A stretch of DNA of 64,000 nucleotides from Flavobacteria bacterium BBFL7 (GTDB taxonomy: Bacteria; Bacteroidota; Bacteroidia; Flavobacteriales; Flavobacteriaceae), in NCBI GenBank assembly GCA_000153385.1, contig CH672374.1:1552544-1616543 (forward strand), given 5' to 3'. The first letter of the stretch is position 1. Each line of letters starts with the position of its first letter. The position numbers were made by a program, and so were the translations under genes. Below, piece after piece: positions 9,424-17,754 of this stretch. The notes beneath the pieces were generated by a model, which saw nothing but the letters and a program-made list of their open reading frames with translations, was not told where the DNA came from and ran no database searches.

Positions 9424-11182
9424 ATAAATCACTGATTAAATTAAATACGGTCTCACTATCAATTCCAGCTATTTTATGCAGGTCTTTTGTGGGACCATGC
9501 TGTATAAATGCATCTGGGATTCCTAATTTGTAGATATTGTTTTTATACGCTTTCGCGGAAGCGTAATCCACAACCACACTGCCCAATCCACCTATAACGG
9601 TTCCATCTTCTATAGTGATAATGTGCTCGTGCTGCTCAAAAATATCATCTAACATATCATGATCTAATGGTTTTAAAAAGCGCATATCTACATGAGTGAC
9701 ATCAAGTTCTTCATCACTGATTAAATCATCTATCATTGCTCCTATAGAACCTATAGAAAGAACAGCAATCTTAGTACTTGCATGAATCACACGAGATTGA
9801 CCAATTGATAGTTTTTGAAAAGGTTGTTGCCAGTTCAATATACGACCACGACCACGTGGATATCTGATCACTATGGGTAATTCAAGACCTAATTGTGCGG
9901 TGTACATCATATTCCTTAACTCAATGGCATCCATAGGCGCAGCGATAATTAAATCTGGAATACAATTTAAATAAGCAAGATCAAAATTACCATGATGAGT
10001 CGCTCCATCTTGACCTACTAAACCTGCTCGATCCAGACAGAAAATAACAGGTAGTTTTTGTAATGCTACATCGTGGATAACTTGATCATAGGCACGTTGT
10101 AAAAAAGTAGAATATATATTACAAAAAGGAACTAATCCTTGTGTTGCCATTCCTGCCGCAAGTGTTACGGCGTGCTGCTCTGCAATACCGACATCAAATG
10201 CACGATCAGGCATCACATCCATCATGATTTTCATAGAACTTCCTGTAGGCATCGCTGGAGTGATCCCTATAATATTCTCGTTTTGCTGTGCAAGCTCTAC
10301 AATCGTATGTCCAAAAACATCTTGAAATTTAGGTGGCAATAAACTTGTATCTGATGGTGTTAAATCACCAGTCGTTTTATCAAATTTCCCAGGAGCGTGA
10401 TAGCGTACTTGGTCAATTTCGGCCTGTTTCAAACCTTTCCCTTTGGTAGTTCTTACGTGTAGTAATCGTGGTCCTTTAAGAGATTTTTGTCTTTTTAGTT
10501 CTTCTAATAAAAGAGGCAAGTCATGTCCATCGATAGGACCAGAATAATCAAAATTTAAAGATTCAAATATATTATCGCGACCTGTTTCTTTACCAGATTT
10601 GGTCTTAGTGAGGTAATCTTTTAATGCGCCTACGGCAGGATCTATTCCGATAGCATTATCGTTAAGAATCACCAATAAATCTGCACCACTTACTCCTGCA
10701 TGATTGAGCGCTTCAAATGCCATACCGCTGGCAATACTAGCATCACCTACTACAGCAATGTGTTTTCTATCGGTTCCTTTCAACTGGCTAGCCATGGCCA
10801 TACCCAACGCAGCACTTATGGCCGTTGAGCTATGCCCTACACCAAAGGTGTCGTAAACACTCTCATCTCTTTTAGGAAATCCAGAGATACCGTTCAAATC
10901 TCTGTTCGTATGAAAAACATCTCGCCTACCAGTCAATATTTTATGACCATAAGCCTGATGGCCTACATCCCAAACCAGTAAATCTTCTGGCGTATCAAAC
11001 ACATAGTGTAACGCAATGGTGAGCTCGATAACTCCTAGACTTGCACCTAAATGACCTTCTTTAGTAGCGACTACTTCAATAATAAAATCACGCAATTCTT
11101 GAGCAATTTGTGGCAATTGATCCACATCACAACCTTTTAAATCGGCTGGTGAGTTCATTTGAGAAAGTAGTGTTTGAGACAT
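9413..11182 (-). CDS. dxs: 1-deoxy-D-xylulose-5-phosphate synthase
   Basis: A 589-residue thiamine-diphosphate enzyme. It condenses pyruvate and glyceraldehyde-3-phosphate into DXP, the first step of the MEP isoprenoid pathway and a source for thiamine and pyridoxal. Visible motifs: HLGASLGVIELTIALHYVFD near residue 42, the ThDP/Mg motif GDASIASGMAFEALNHAG ... NDN near 145-175, and the transketolase Pyr-domain segment DRAGLVGQDGATHHG near 382. It is slightly shorter than the roughly 620-residue enterobacterial enzyme because the N-terminus is compact. It carries a degenerate copy of the interspersed palindrome near the C-terminus, read as YASAKAY. Confidence 0.96.
   Translation of the reverse strand: MSQTLLSQMNSPADLKGCDVDQLPQIAQELRDFIIEVVATKEGHLGASLGVIELTIALHYVFDTPEDLLVWDVGHQAYGHKILTGRRDVFHTNRDLNGISGFPKRDESVYDTFGVGHSSTAISAALGMAMASQLKGTDRKHIAVVGDASIASGMAFEALNHAGVSGADLLVILNDNAIGIDPAVGALKDYLTKTKSGKETGRDNIFESLNFDYSGPIDGHDLPLLLEELKRQKSLKGPRLLHVRTTKGKGLKQAEIDQVRYHAPGKFDKTTGDLTPSDTSLLPPKFQDVFGHTIVELAQQNENIIGITPAMPTGSSMKIMMDVMPDRAFDVGIAEQHAVTLAAGMATQGLVPFCNIYSTFLQRAYDQVIHDVALQKLPVIFCLDRAGLVGQDGATHHGNFDLAYLNCIPDLIIAAPMDAIELRNMMYTAQLGLELPIVIRYPRGRGRILNWQQPFQKLSIGQSRVIHASTKIAVLSIGSIGAMIDDLISDEELDVTHVDMRFLKPLDHDMLDDIFEQHEHIITIEDGTVIGGLGSVVVDYASAKAYKNNIYKLGIPDAFIQHGPTKDLHKIAGIDSETVFNLISDLSTR
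9548..9563. repeat. Interspersed palindrome, copy 3 (inside dxs, one mismatch)
   Basis: Reads cgctttcgcggaagcg, one substitution from the 16-bp consensus. On the coding (minus) strand it is read as ASAKA, the AFAKA phase with Phe changed to Ser, which suggests drift or selection after acquisition. Confidence 0.8.
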
Positions 11183-11236
11183 GGCTCAAAGGTAATTCTT
11201 ATGAAATTGAATTTAAACTCGAAATAGAAATTTGAA

Positions 11237-12178
11237 TCATTCTGGAGCAACAAAAATAATAGGCAAAGAATAAATTACCGAAGTGACCTCACCATTTTGT
11301 TGTCCAGGAATAAAATCGGGTAATAGATTTAATACTCTTCTTGTTTCCTTTTCTAACTGTTCTTGAGGAGCTCTCACATTTACATCCTCTATTTTCCCTG
11401 ATTTATTAATGATAAATTGAGTATGTATTCTTTGTCTTCCCTCTAAATCCATACCAACGGCAGTATTAAAATGACTGTCTATATGAGTTCTAATCTTATT
11501 CTGAAAATACTCTTTAGTTTCTGCTTCAGTTAGATTATTAGGAGTATCTATAAATCGAGGCACTTTCTCAACAATAGTAAATGGAACTTCTGGAATCTCT
11601 GGAATATCCCAACCTATTCCACCTTGAATCTCTATAATTTCTCCTACTATAGGTGGTGGTGACGGAACAGGTAATTTTCCCACTACAGGAATTAAGTCTT
11701 CTACTAGGTCCTGCTGAGTGGAATCTATTGCCGATTTACATGAACTAGGATCCATAGGTGGCCTATGCAATCCTCCTGTAATAGGAATATCATCAATCGA
11801 TTGTCCTAAAGAATCCACAACCTCAACCTGATCAATCTTTACTGTATTACCATAATCATCCTTACAGCTCATCAAACTTGTTCCCATCACAATCAACAAT
11901 GCCAGTAAAAAAGAATGATGTCCTAATCGATAAGTACTTAAAGCTTGAACAGGAACCTTTATATGAATTAAATCTAATTGTGATTTCTTAACGTGACCGC
12001 AAAGTTTTTTGCCTTGATTCATCATTAGAAAATCTTTTATTTCATAATCACTCATCATGGTAAAATCGATTACTGTTTGATCACAAGAACTACAGTGTCT
12101 TCCTTTATCACTAGATGTCATTTGATTCCAATCTTCATGACAAGGCTCTGGAATGCGCAATGAATAAAACTTCTCCAT
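11237..12178 (-). CDS. TonB C-terminal-domain protein with an N-terminal Cys motif
   Basis: A 313-residue protein. The N-terminal cytoplasmic segment has the arrangement PCHEDWNQM ... GRHCSSCDQTVIDFT (residues 12-40) plus a later Cys in LCGHVKK, a pattern common at the start of flavobacterial TonB-like proteins and possibly metal-binding. One transmembrane segment lies at about 88-104, then a Pro-rich periplasmic linker (VPSPPPIVGEI), then a TonB C-terminal-like domain at about 230-310 (THFIINKSGKIEDV-type strand, EKETRRVLNLLPDFIPG, SVIYSLPIIF). It probably transmits energy to or interacts with outer-membrane receptors. No exbB/exbD is adjacent, so its receptor partner is unknown. Confidence 0.72.
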   Translation of the reverse strand: MEKFYSLRIPEPCHEDWNQMTSSDKGRHCSSCDQTVIDFTMMSDYEIKDFLMMNQGKKLCGHVKKSQLDLIHIKVPVQALSTYRLGHHSFLLALLIVMGTSLMSCKDDYGNTVKIDQVEVVDSLGQSIDDIPITGGLHRPPMDPSSCKSAIDSTQQDLVEDLIPVVGKLPVPSPPPIVGEIIEIQGGIGWDIPEIPEVPFTIVEKVPRFIDTPNNLTEAETKEYFQNKIRTHIDSHFNTAVGMDLEGRQRIHTQFIINKSGKIEDVNVRAPQEQLEKETRRVLNLLPDFIPGQQNGEVTSVIYSLPIIFVAPE

Positions 12179-12314
12179 AATTGCTGAATTAAGGTTTTCT
12201 TAACATCAAGATTCTTGCCATAAAAATGTCAATTCCAGTTCCAATTTCTAGATGATTTAATATTAATCACACCCAAATTGATCTTGATTTTGATTTTAGT
12301 TTTATTTTTAAATC

Positions 12315-12764
12315 ATGATAGAACCTTACGACCACGAGTATTTTATGAAAAAAGCGTTACAAGAAGCGCAAACTGCCTTAGATCGTGGTGAAATTCCCGT
12401 AGGTGCTGTAATCGTTACTCAAAATCGCATTATCGCCAAAGGTCACAACCTCACAGAAACACTAACTGATGTTACCGCACATGCAGAGATGCAAGCCATT
12501 ACCGCTGGAGCAAGTTTTTTAGGAGGTAAATATTTAAAAGATTGCACACTTTATGTCACACTAGAACCTTGTCAGATGTGCGCTGGTGCTCTTTACTGGT
12601 CTCAAATCTCAAATATAGTGTACGGAGCGAGAGATGAACATAGAGGCTATCTTAAAATGGGAACACAATTGCACCCTAAAACCAAAGTCGTTTCAGGTAT
12701 CTTAGAAGAAGAATGTAGTGCAATAATAAATGAGTTTTTTACTAGAAGAAGAAGCTTGAATTAA
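12315..12764 (+). CDS. tadA: tRNA-specific adenosine deaminase
   Basis: A 149-residue zinc deaminase that converts adenosine-34 of tRNA-Arg(ACG) to inosine. The catalytic signature is complete: HAEMQAI (zinc His and catalytic Glu, about residues 56-62) and LEPCQMCAGAL (two zinc cysteines, about 86-96). Length and the N-terminal ALQEAQTALDRGEIPVGAV segment are typical for TadA. The downstream gene on the opposite strand ends 2 bases away, so the two converge tightly. Confidence 0.95.
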   Translation: MIEPYDHEYFMKKALQEAQTALDRGEIPVGAVIVTQNRIIAKGHNLTETLTDVTAHAEMQAITAGASFLGGKYLKDCTLYVTLEPCQMCAGALYWSQISNIVYGARDEHRGYLKMGTQLHPKTKVVSGILEEECSAIINEFFTRRRSLN

Positions 12765-12766
12765 AT

Positions 12767-12997
12767 CTATTCTTCCTCATCATCCTTTAATGCATCTGGA
12801 TTCCAAATGAATGATTTTAACTTCTTGTCTTTATAGCGCACGATTAAAAAACCTGGCATTACTATAAAAAATAAAGTCATCACTGCAGCTCCTATCGTTT
12901 TTTGAGCAAGCACATAATCACCACCATTATATAGATTGTAAAAACCTATAATTAAGGTAATGATAACTCCTATTAATAGTATGCTTATAATTTTCAT
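12767..12997 (-). CDS. Small two-helix membrane protein, function unknown
   Basis: Starting at ATG 12997 the product has 76 residues: MKIISILLIGVIITLIIGFY (first membrane helix), a short loop, GAAVMTLFFIVMPGFLIVRY (second helix), then a charged tail ending DDEEE. The open frame extends 17 codons further upstream, but that part is polar, does not look like protein N-terminus and precedes the natural hydrophobic start, so I chose the internal ATG. No family is recognised. It converges with tadA. Confidence 0.6.
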   Translation of the reverse strand: MKIISILLIGVIITLIIGFYNLYNGGDYVLAQKTIGAAVMTLFFIVMPGFLIVRYKDKKLKSFIWNPDALKDDEEE

Positions 12998-13036
12998 TAA
13001 AATTTTGAACTGAAATTGAACTATAAAATGAAATGA

Positions 13037-13090
13037 TGAGCTTGTCAAAAAATCAACCTATTGTTATAAATCATTTCTCCGACAAGCTCA
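13037..13090. repeat. 10-bp inverted repeat upstream of the small membrane gene
   Basis: tgagcttgtc (13037-13046) and gacaagctca (13081-13090) are perfect inverse complements separated by 34 bases. It lies between aspS (ends 13122) and the small membrane gene on the same strand. It could be a long-loop hairpin or a protein-binding site. There is no adjacent T run of a standard terminator. Confidence 0.4.
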
Positions 13091-13121
13091 ATGTGAGCCA
13101 TTTCATCTTGATACTTAACGA

Positions 13122-14870
13122 TTATAACGTAACCTTCAAGTTTAATTCTGTCAACTGCTCTTGATCAATTGCACTAGGTGCATCAATCATTACATCGCGA
13201 CCACTATTGTTCTTAGGAAAAGCGATAAAGTCACGTATCGTTTCTTGTCCACCTAGGATAGAAACTAATCTATCAAAACCAAATGCTAATCCTGCATGTG
13301 GTGGCGCGCCATATTCAAATGCGTCCATTAAGAAACCAAACTGTGCTCTTGCCTCATCTGGTGTGAACCCTAAATGGTCAAACATTAATGCCTGTAATTT
13401 CTTATCAAATATTCTTACTGATCCACCACCTATCTCATTACCATTCATCACAAGATCATAAGCGTTTGCACGCACATTACCTGGATCTGTTTCTAGCTTA
13501 TCGATATCTTCTGGTTTGGGAGAAGTAAATGGATGGTGCATCGCATGGTAGCGTTCTGTATCTTCATCCCATTCTAATAGTGGGAAATCTACAACCCATA
13601 AAGGTGCAAACACTTCAGGATCGCGCAATCCTAAACGCTCTGCCATTTCCATTCTTAAAGCACTTAACTGTGTTCTAGTTTTATTTGCTGGACCAGACAA
13701 TACGCAAATTAAATCACCAGCCTTTGCACCAGTAGCTTTTGCCCAGTTTGCAAGATCTTCTTGGTCATAAAATTTATCTACACTAGACTTATACGTTCCA
13801 TCCTCATTGCAACGCACATAAACCATTCCTAGCGCACCTACTTGTGGACGTCTTACCCAGTCGATTAATTTGTCAATTTCTTTTCTCGTGTAGCTATTAG
13901 CACCAGGAACTGCAATTCCCACAACTAGTTCTGCCTCGTTAAAGATTTTGAAGTCCTTCGCTTTCGCGAAAGCGTCTAACTCACCAAACTCCATCCCAAA
14001 ACGGATATCTGGTTTATCATTACCATATTTCTTCATCGCATCTTCATAAGTCATGCGAGGGAAATTTGCAACATCGATGTTCTTTACCTTTTTCAATAAG
14101 TGACGTGTCATGTCTTCAAAGATGTTCAAGACATCTTCTTGCTCTACAAATGACATCTCGCAGTCTATTTGTGTAAACTCTGGTTGACGATCTGCACGCA
14201 GGTCTTCATCACGGAAACATTTAACAATCTGAAAATATTTATCCATTCCACCTACCATAAGCAGTTGCTTAAAAGTCTGTGGTGACTGTGGTAAGGCATA
14301 AAATTGCCCTTCATTCATACGCGATGGCACGACAAAGTCACGAGCACCTTCTGGCGTCGACTTAATGAGTACCGGCGTTTCTACCTCGATAAAATCTTTA
14401 CCGGCTAGAAAATTACGCACTTCCATCGCAACCTTAGAACGGAAAATCAAGTTCTCGCGCACTGGATTACGACGTATATCTAGATAGCGATACTTCATAC
14501 GCAACTCTTCTCCACCATCAGTATTATCTTCTATGGTAAAAGGTGGCGTTTTAGACTCACTTAAAATGGTCAATTCTTTTACAAGAATCTCTACATCACC
14601 AGTAGACATTTTAGCATTTTTAGACTCACGTTCAATCACGGTACCTTTAACCTGTATCACAAACTCGCGACCTAGTTTTTGAGCGCGTTCTAGCAAAGCT
14701 TTATCTGTACGTTCTTCATCAAAGATTAATTGAGTAACACCATAACGGTCTCTTAAATCCACCCAAACCATAAAACCTTTATCACGGCTTTTTTGAACCC
14801 AACCGGCCAGTGTTACTTCTTTATTTACATCGCTAGCGCGCAGGCTGCCACAATCGTGTGATCTATACAT
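13122..14870 (-). CDS. aspS: Aspartyl-tRNA synthetase
   Basis: A 582-residue class II synthetase of bacterial type. An N-terminal OB fold binds the anticodon ([23 protein letters not shown]), motif 2 is in [18 protein letters not shown] near residue 215, a GAD insertion domain lies between motifs 2 and 3, and motif 3 is [15 protein letters not shown] near the C-terminus. It charges tRNA-Asp in the cytoplasm. A palindrome copy is read as [10 protein letters not shown] within the GAD-domain region, around residue 300. A TATTTTTG sequence lies on the minus strand at 14899-14892, a possible -7 box, without a well-spaced TTG. Confidence 0.97.
   Translation of the reverse strand: MYRSHDCGSLRASDVNKEVTLAGWVQKSRDKGFMVWVDLRDRYGVTQLIFDEERTDKALLERAQKLGREFVIQVKGTVIERESKNAKMSTGDVEILVKELTILSESKTPPFTIEDNTDGGEELRMKYRYLDIRRNPVRENLIFRSKVAMEVRNFLAGKDFIEVETPVLIKSTPEGARDFVVPSRMNEGQFYALPQSPQTFKQLLMVGGMDKYFQIVKCFRDEDLRADRQPEFTQIDCEMSFVEQEDVLNIFEDMTRHLLKKVKNIDVANFPRMTYEDAMKKYGNDKPDIRFGMEFGELDAFAKAKDFKIFNEAELVVGIAVPGANSYTRKEIDKLIDWVRRPQVGALGMVYVRCNEDGTYKSSVDKFYDQEDLANWAKATGAKAGDLICVLSGPANKTRTQLSALRMEMAERLGLRDPEVFAPLWVVDFPLLEWDEDTERYHAMHHPFTSPKPEDIDKLETDPGNVRANAYDLVMNGNEIGGGSVRIFDKKLQALMFDHLGFTPDEARAQFGFLMDAFEYGAPPHAGLAFGFDRLVSILGGQETIRDFIAFPKNNSGRDVMIDAPSAIDQEQLTELNLKVTL
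13959..13974. repeat. Interspersed palindrome, copy 4 (inside aspS)
   Basis: A perfect 16-bp cgctttcgcgaaagcg, read as AFAKA in the GAD insertion domain of an essential enzyme. The segment must therefore tolerate the peptide. Confidence 0.92.
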
Positions 14871-15049
14871 AACTATTCATATAATAAGCTGCAAAAATAA
14901 GCCGATTTTAAACATCTCGAGCAGCAATGAAGCAAAGATTATGTGGCAATAGGGATCTTTAAGGTCAAAAATCGTCAGTTTTAATAAAACACAATACACT
15001 CTTTAACAGTAGTTTAAAGCTCTAATGTAAACTTAATGTTACCTAAATG

Positions 15050-15080
15050 TTGCGTATAAGTATTTTTAAAGTTAAATTTG
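15050..15080 (+). promoter_or_regulatory. Bacteroidota-type promoter of the MORN-like gene
   Basis: TTG at 15050-15052 and TAAATTTG at 15073-15080 are separated by 20 bases and match the Bacteroidota -33/-7 pattern. The start codon follows 21 bases after the -7 box. Confidence 0.6.
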
Positions 15081-15101
15081 ATTATCTAAAATGACGGAAC
15101 G

Positions 15102-15461
15102 ATGAAGAAATTAATTTTTATGTGTGCACTTTTTGTAGGAGTAATTGCAATGGCACAAGAGACAAAACCACAATTTGAAAAGCAAAACGACGGAACTATA
15201 AAAGCTACTTATTTCTATGCTGATGGAAGTGTAGCACAAGTCGGAATGTTTAATGAAAATAATGAAAGACATGGTGAGTGGATTTCATATAATCTAGAAG
15301 GACAAAAAAGCGCTCAAGCCGAATATCAAAATGGTGAGAAAGCTGGAAAATGGTTTTTCTGGAATGATGAAAAACTTACAGAAGTAGATTATAGTAACAA
15401 TGCTATCGTGTCAGTTAACACATGGGTAAATAAAAACCCAGTGGCTACTAACAGACCATAG
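15102..15461 (+). CDS. Secreted MORN-repeat-like (YwqK-type) small protein
   Basis: A 119-residue exported protein. Signal peptide MKKLIFMCALFVGVIAMAQ, then short strands of the MORN/YwqK type in which G-x-W is recurrent (NERHGEWISYNLEGQKSAQA, KAGKWFFWNDEKL). Such proteins are abundant in Flavobacteriia; annotation pipelines call them 'YwqK family antitoxin components', but no toxin is adjacent here and I would not infer a toxin system. It is monocistronic, with its own promoter and a strong terminator. Confidence 0.7.
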   Translation: MKKLIFMCALFVGVIAMAQETKPQFEKQNDGTIKATYFYADGSVAQVGMFNENNERHGEWISYNLEGQKSAQAEYQNGEKAGKWFFWNDEKLTEVDYSNNAIVSVNTWVNKNPVATNRP

Positions 15462-15484
15462 AGCAATACACTATCAATCTAGAA

Positions 15485-15518
15485 AATCCCTCTTGAAACT
15501 TTCAAGAGGGATTTTTTT
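15485..15518 (+). terminator. Rho-independent terminator
   Basis: A 13-bp perfect stem (aatccctcttgaa 15485-15497 / ttcaagagggatt 15501-15513) with a 3-nt loop is followed by a run of T. It lies 24 bases after the MORN-like gene. Confidence 0.92.
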
Positions 15519-15633
15519 ATGCGCTAACTTTAAGTTTTAGATAAAACTGACGACTAAACCTTAACATAGTTTTGTTTAAACATACACACTAATAAGTTAA
15601 ACAATTCATATCTTTACACTAAAGTAATTTATT

Positions 15634-16317
15634 ATGGCAACGGCAAAGAAAACCCCAGCAAAAAAGACTGCTAAAAAGAAGGAAATCACTCGTCATGATG
15701 TGATTACTGCTTATATGGATTATGTTCTGGAGCATGAGAAAACACCTAAGAGCGTTTACAAATTTGCTAAAGACAACAACATGTTAGAAGCAGAATTTTA
15801 TAACTTCTTCGGTAATTTTGATGGGTTGCGTAAAGATATCTGGAATACTTTCTTCACCATGACTATGGACGTAGCTCATAAAAACGAAGAATATGCGCAT
15901 TTTTCAAATCGTGAAAAAATGCTCACGTTTTTCTATACTTTCTTTGAGTTACTTACCTTAAATAGGAGCTATGTGCTTTTTACTCTTAAAGAGAATCAGC
16001 ACATGATGAATAAGATGGAGCAACTCAAAGGATTGCGCAAGCATGTTAAAGGGTTTGCTAAGGAATTGATCCAAGAACGTAATGAGAACAAGACCAATAT
16101 ACTCTTAGAACGCAGTGAGACTATTTATAGCGAAGGTGCATGGGTGCAAATGTTATTCTTAATGAAATTCTGGATGGATGATGATAGTGCTGGATTTGAA
16201 AAGACAGATATGGCTATCGAGAAATCTGTGAATACCATATTTGATGTTTTCGATAATACTCCATTAGACGCTGTTTTAGACTTCGGTAAGTTTTTGTGGA
16301 AAGAGAGAATGTCTTAA
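15634..16317 (+). CDS. TetR-like regulator with a histone-H1-like Lys-rich tail
   Basis: A 227-residue protein. Residues 2-17 are almost only Ala, Lys, Thr and Pro (ATAKKTPAKKTAKKKE), resembling histone-H1-like tails. A TetR-type HTH region follows (about 18-65: RHDVITAYMDYVLEHEKTPK, then VYKFAKDNNMLEAEFYNFFG), then an all-helical ligand/dimer domain ending FGKFLWKERMS. It is followed after 91 bases by an ABC1/UbiB-type kinase on the same strand, and the pairing suggests a shared function. The HTH is divergent, so direct DNA binding through the classical HTH is an inference; the basic tail could bind DNA non-specifically. Confidence 0.7.
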   Translation: MATAKKTPAKKTAKKKEITRHDVITAYMDYVLEHEKTPKSVYKFAKDNNMLEAEFYNFFGNFDGLRKDIWNTFFTMTMDVAHKNEEYAHFSNREKMLTFFYTFFELLTLNRSYVLFTLKENQHMMNKMEQLKGLRKHVKGFAKELIQERNENKTNILLERSETIYSEGAWVQMLFLMKFWMDDDSAGFEKTDMAIEKSVNTIFDVFDNTPLDAVLDFGKFLWKERMS

Positions 16318-16376
16318 TTAAACTTAAATCTAAGTTTAAACTGAAAGTTTGAGAGTAAATGAATTCTGTTTATTCT

Positions 16377-16392
16377 CGCTTTCGCGAAAGCG
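16377..16392. repeat. Interspersed palindrome, copy 5 (intergenic)
   Basis: Perfect 16-bp copy in the short gap between the TetR-like gene and the kinase gene, 17 bases before the kinase ATG, so it probably lies in the mRNA leader of the second gene. Confidence 0.92.
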
Positions 16393-16408
16393 TTAATATC
16401 AAACAGCT

Positions 16409-17749
16409 ATGAAAACACTAGATAAAATACCTACCAGTAAAATAGGCCGTACCACAGAGCTAGTGAAAACTGGCGCAAAGATAGGCGCTAATTATTTGAA
16501 ATATTATTCCAAAAAGGCGGTCAATCCTTCTATTGATCGATCATCACTCGATGAAGATAATGCAACTGATATTTATGATGGTTTAAAAAGTCTTAAAGGC
16601 AGCGCTCTCAAAGTAGCGCAAATGCTTTCTATGGACAAGAGCTTGCTACCAGGAGCATATGTAGAAAAATTTAGTCTTGCACAATTTAGTGTTCCTCCAT
16701 TAAGTGCTCCATTAGTGCGCAAGACTTTTAAGAAATATCAAGGTGCTTTTCCAGAAGAGATTTATGACACCTTTTCAAAAAACTCTGTAAATGCAGCAAG
16801 TATAGGTCAAGTGCACAAAGCAACTAAGGACGGAAAGGAACTGGCTGTAAAAATTCAGTATCCTGGTGTAGCAGAATCTATAGGTAGCGATCTAGCCATG
16901 GTCAAACCAATTGCCATTAAAATGTTTAATTTAAAAGGTGAAGACTCTAAGAGATATTTTGCTGAGGTTGAAGATAAATTAACTGAAGAGACTGATTATA
17001 TACTTGAGGTAAAACAAAGTGTAGAAATTACTGAAGCTTGTTCTCATATCCCAAATTTAAAATTCCCAAACTACTATCCAGAGCTTTCCAGCAAGCGTAT
17101 TATTACCATGGACTGGATGACTGGACAGCACTTGAGTGAGTTTGCAAAAACAGATTTCTCTCAAGAAACGGGAAATAAATTAGGGCAAACACTTTGGGAT
17201 TTTTATATGTTTCAGATGCACGGTTTAAAAGCGGTTCATGCAGATCCACATCCAGGTAATTTTTTGATTTCTAAAGATAAAGAATTGATAGCCATCGACT
17301 TTGGTTGTATTAAGGAAATTGTGGATGAATTTTACCAGCCTTATTTTGAACTTGCTGTTCCGGCCAGTATAAATAATCCTGAGATTTTTAAAGCCAAATT
17401 ATTTGAATTAGAAATTTTAAGGAACGATGATAGCGAAAATGAAATCGTTTATTTCAGTGCCTTATTTCACGAGATGTTGAGTCTGTTTACTAAGCCTTTT
17501 CAAGAAAAAACTTTTGACTTTTCTGATGAATCATTTTGGGATGAGATATCATCACTTAGTGAGAAATACAGTAACGATAAGGAATTACGCAAAATGAATG
17601 GTAATCGTGGTAGCAAGCATTTCTTGTACATCAACCGTACGTTCTTTGGTCTTTATAATCTATTACACGATTTAAAGGCGACTGTAAATACTCATGAATA
17701 TGTGAAGTATCTTGAGGAAAAAGGGTTTAAAAATCATAGTGCGTTGTAA
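16409..17749 (+). CDS. ABC1/AarF/UbiB-family atypical kinase
   Basis: A 446-residue protein of the ABC1 (UbiB/ADCK) family. Family features: the KxGQ-like helix, here LKGSALKVAQMLSMD near residue 63 with Ala in place of the usual Gly; the A-rich loop segment NAASIGQVHKAT near 130; the Lys motif AVKIQYPG; the EETDYILE helix; the catalytic loop VHADPHPGNFLI near 278; and the metal-binding DFG in IDFGCIKEI. The family supports quinone or lipid metabolism in other bacteria. Flavobacteria use menaquinone, so a UbiB role in ubiquinone synthesis is not implied. It lacks the C-terminal transmembrane helices of UbiB. It is co-oriented with the TetR-like gene. Confidence 0.85.
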   Translation: MKTLDKIPTSKIGRTTELVKTGAKIGANYLKYYSKKAVNPSIDRSSLDEDNATDIYDGLKSLKGSALKVAQMLSMDKSLLPGAYVEKFSLAQFSVPPLSAPLVRKTFKKYQGAFPEEIYDTFSKNSVNAASIGQVHKATKDGKELAVKIQYPGVAESIGSDLAMVKPIAIKMFNLKGEDSKRYFAEVEDKLTEETDYILEVKQSVEITEACSHIPNLKFPNYYPELSSKRIITMDWMTGQHLSEFAKTDFSQETGNKLGQTLWDFYMFQMHGLKAVHADPHPGNFLISKDKELIAIDFGCIKEIVDEFYQPYFELAVPASINNPEIFKAKLFELEILRNDDSENEIVYFSALFHEMLSLFTKPFQEKTFDFSDESFWDEISSLSEKYSNDKELRKMNGNRGSKHFLYINRTFFGLYNLLHDLKATVNTHEYVKYLEEKGFKNHSAL

Positions 17750-17754
17750 AAAGC

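Noticed and set aside
11187-11194. TACCTTTG (minus strand) as the dxs -7 promoter box
   Set aside because: It lies four bases before the ATG and no TTG is at the right distance; this would require a leaderless mRNA, which I cannot support.
15102-15461. MORN/YwqK-like protein as an antitoxin
   Set aside because: The protein has a signal peptide, is alone between a promoter and a terminator, and no toxin gene is adjacent.
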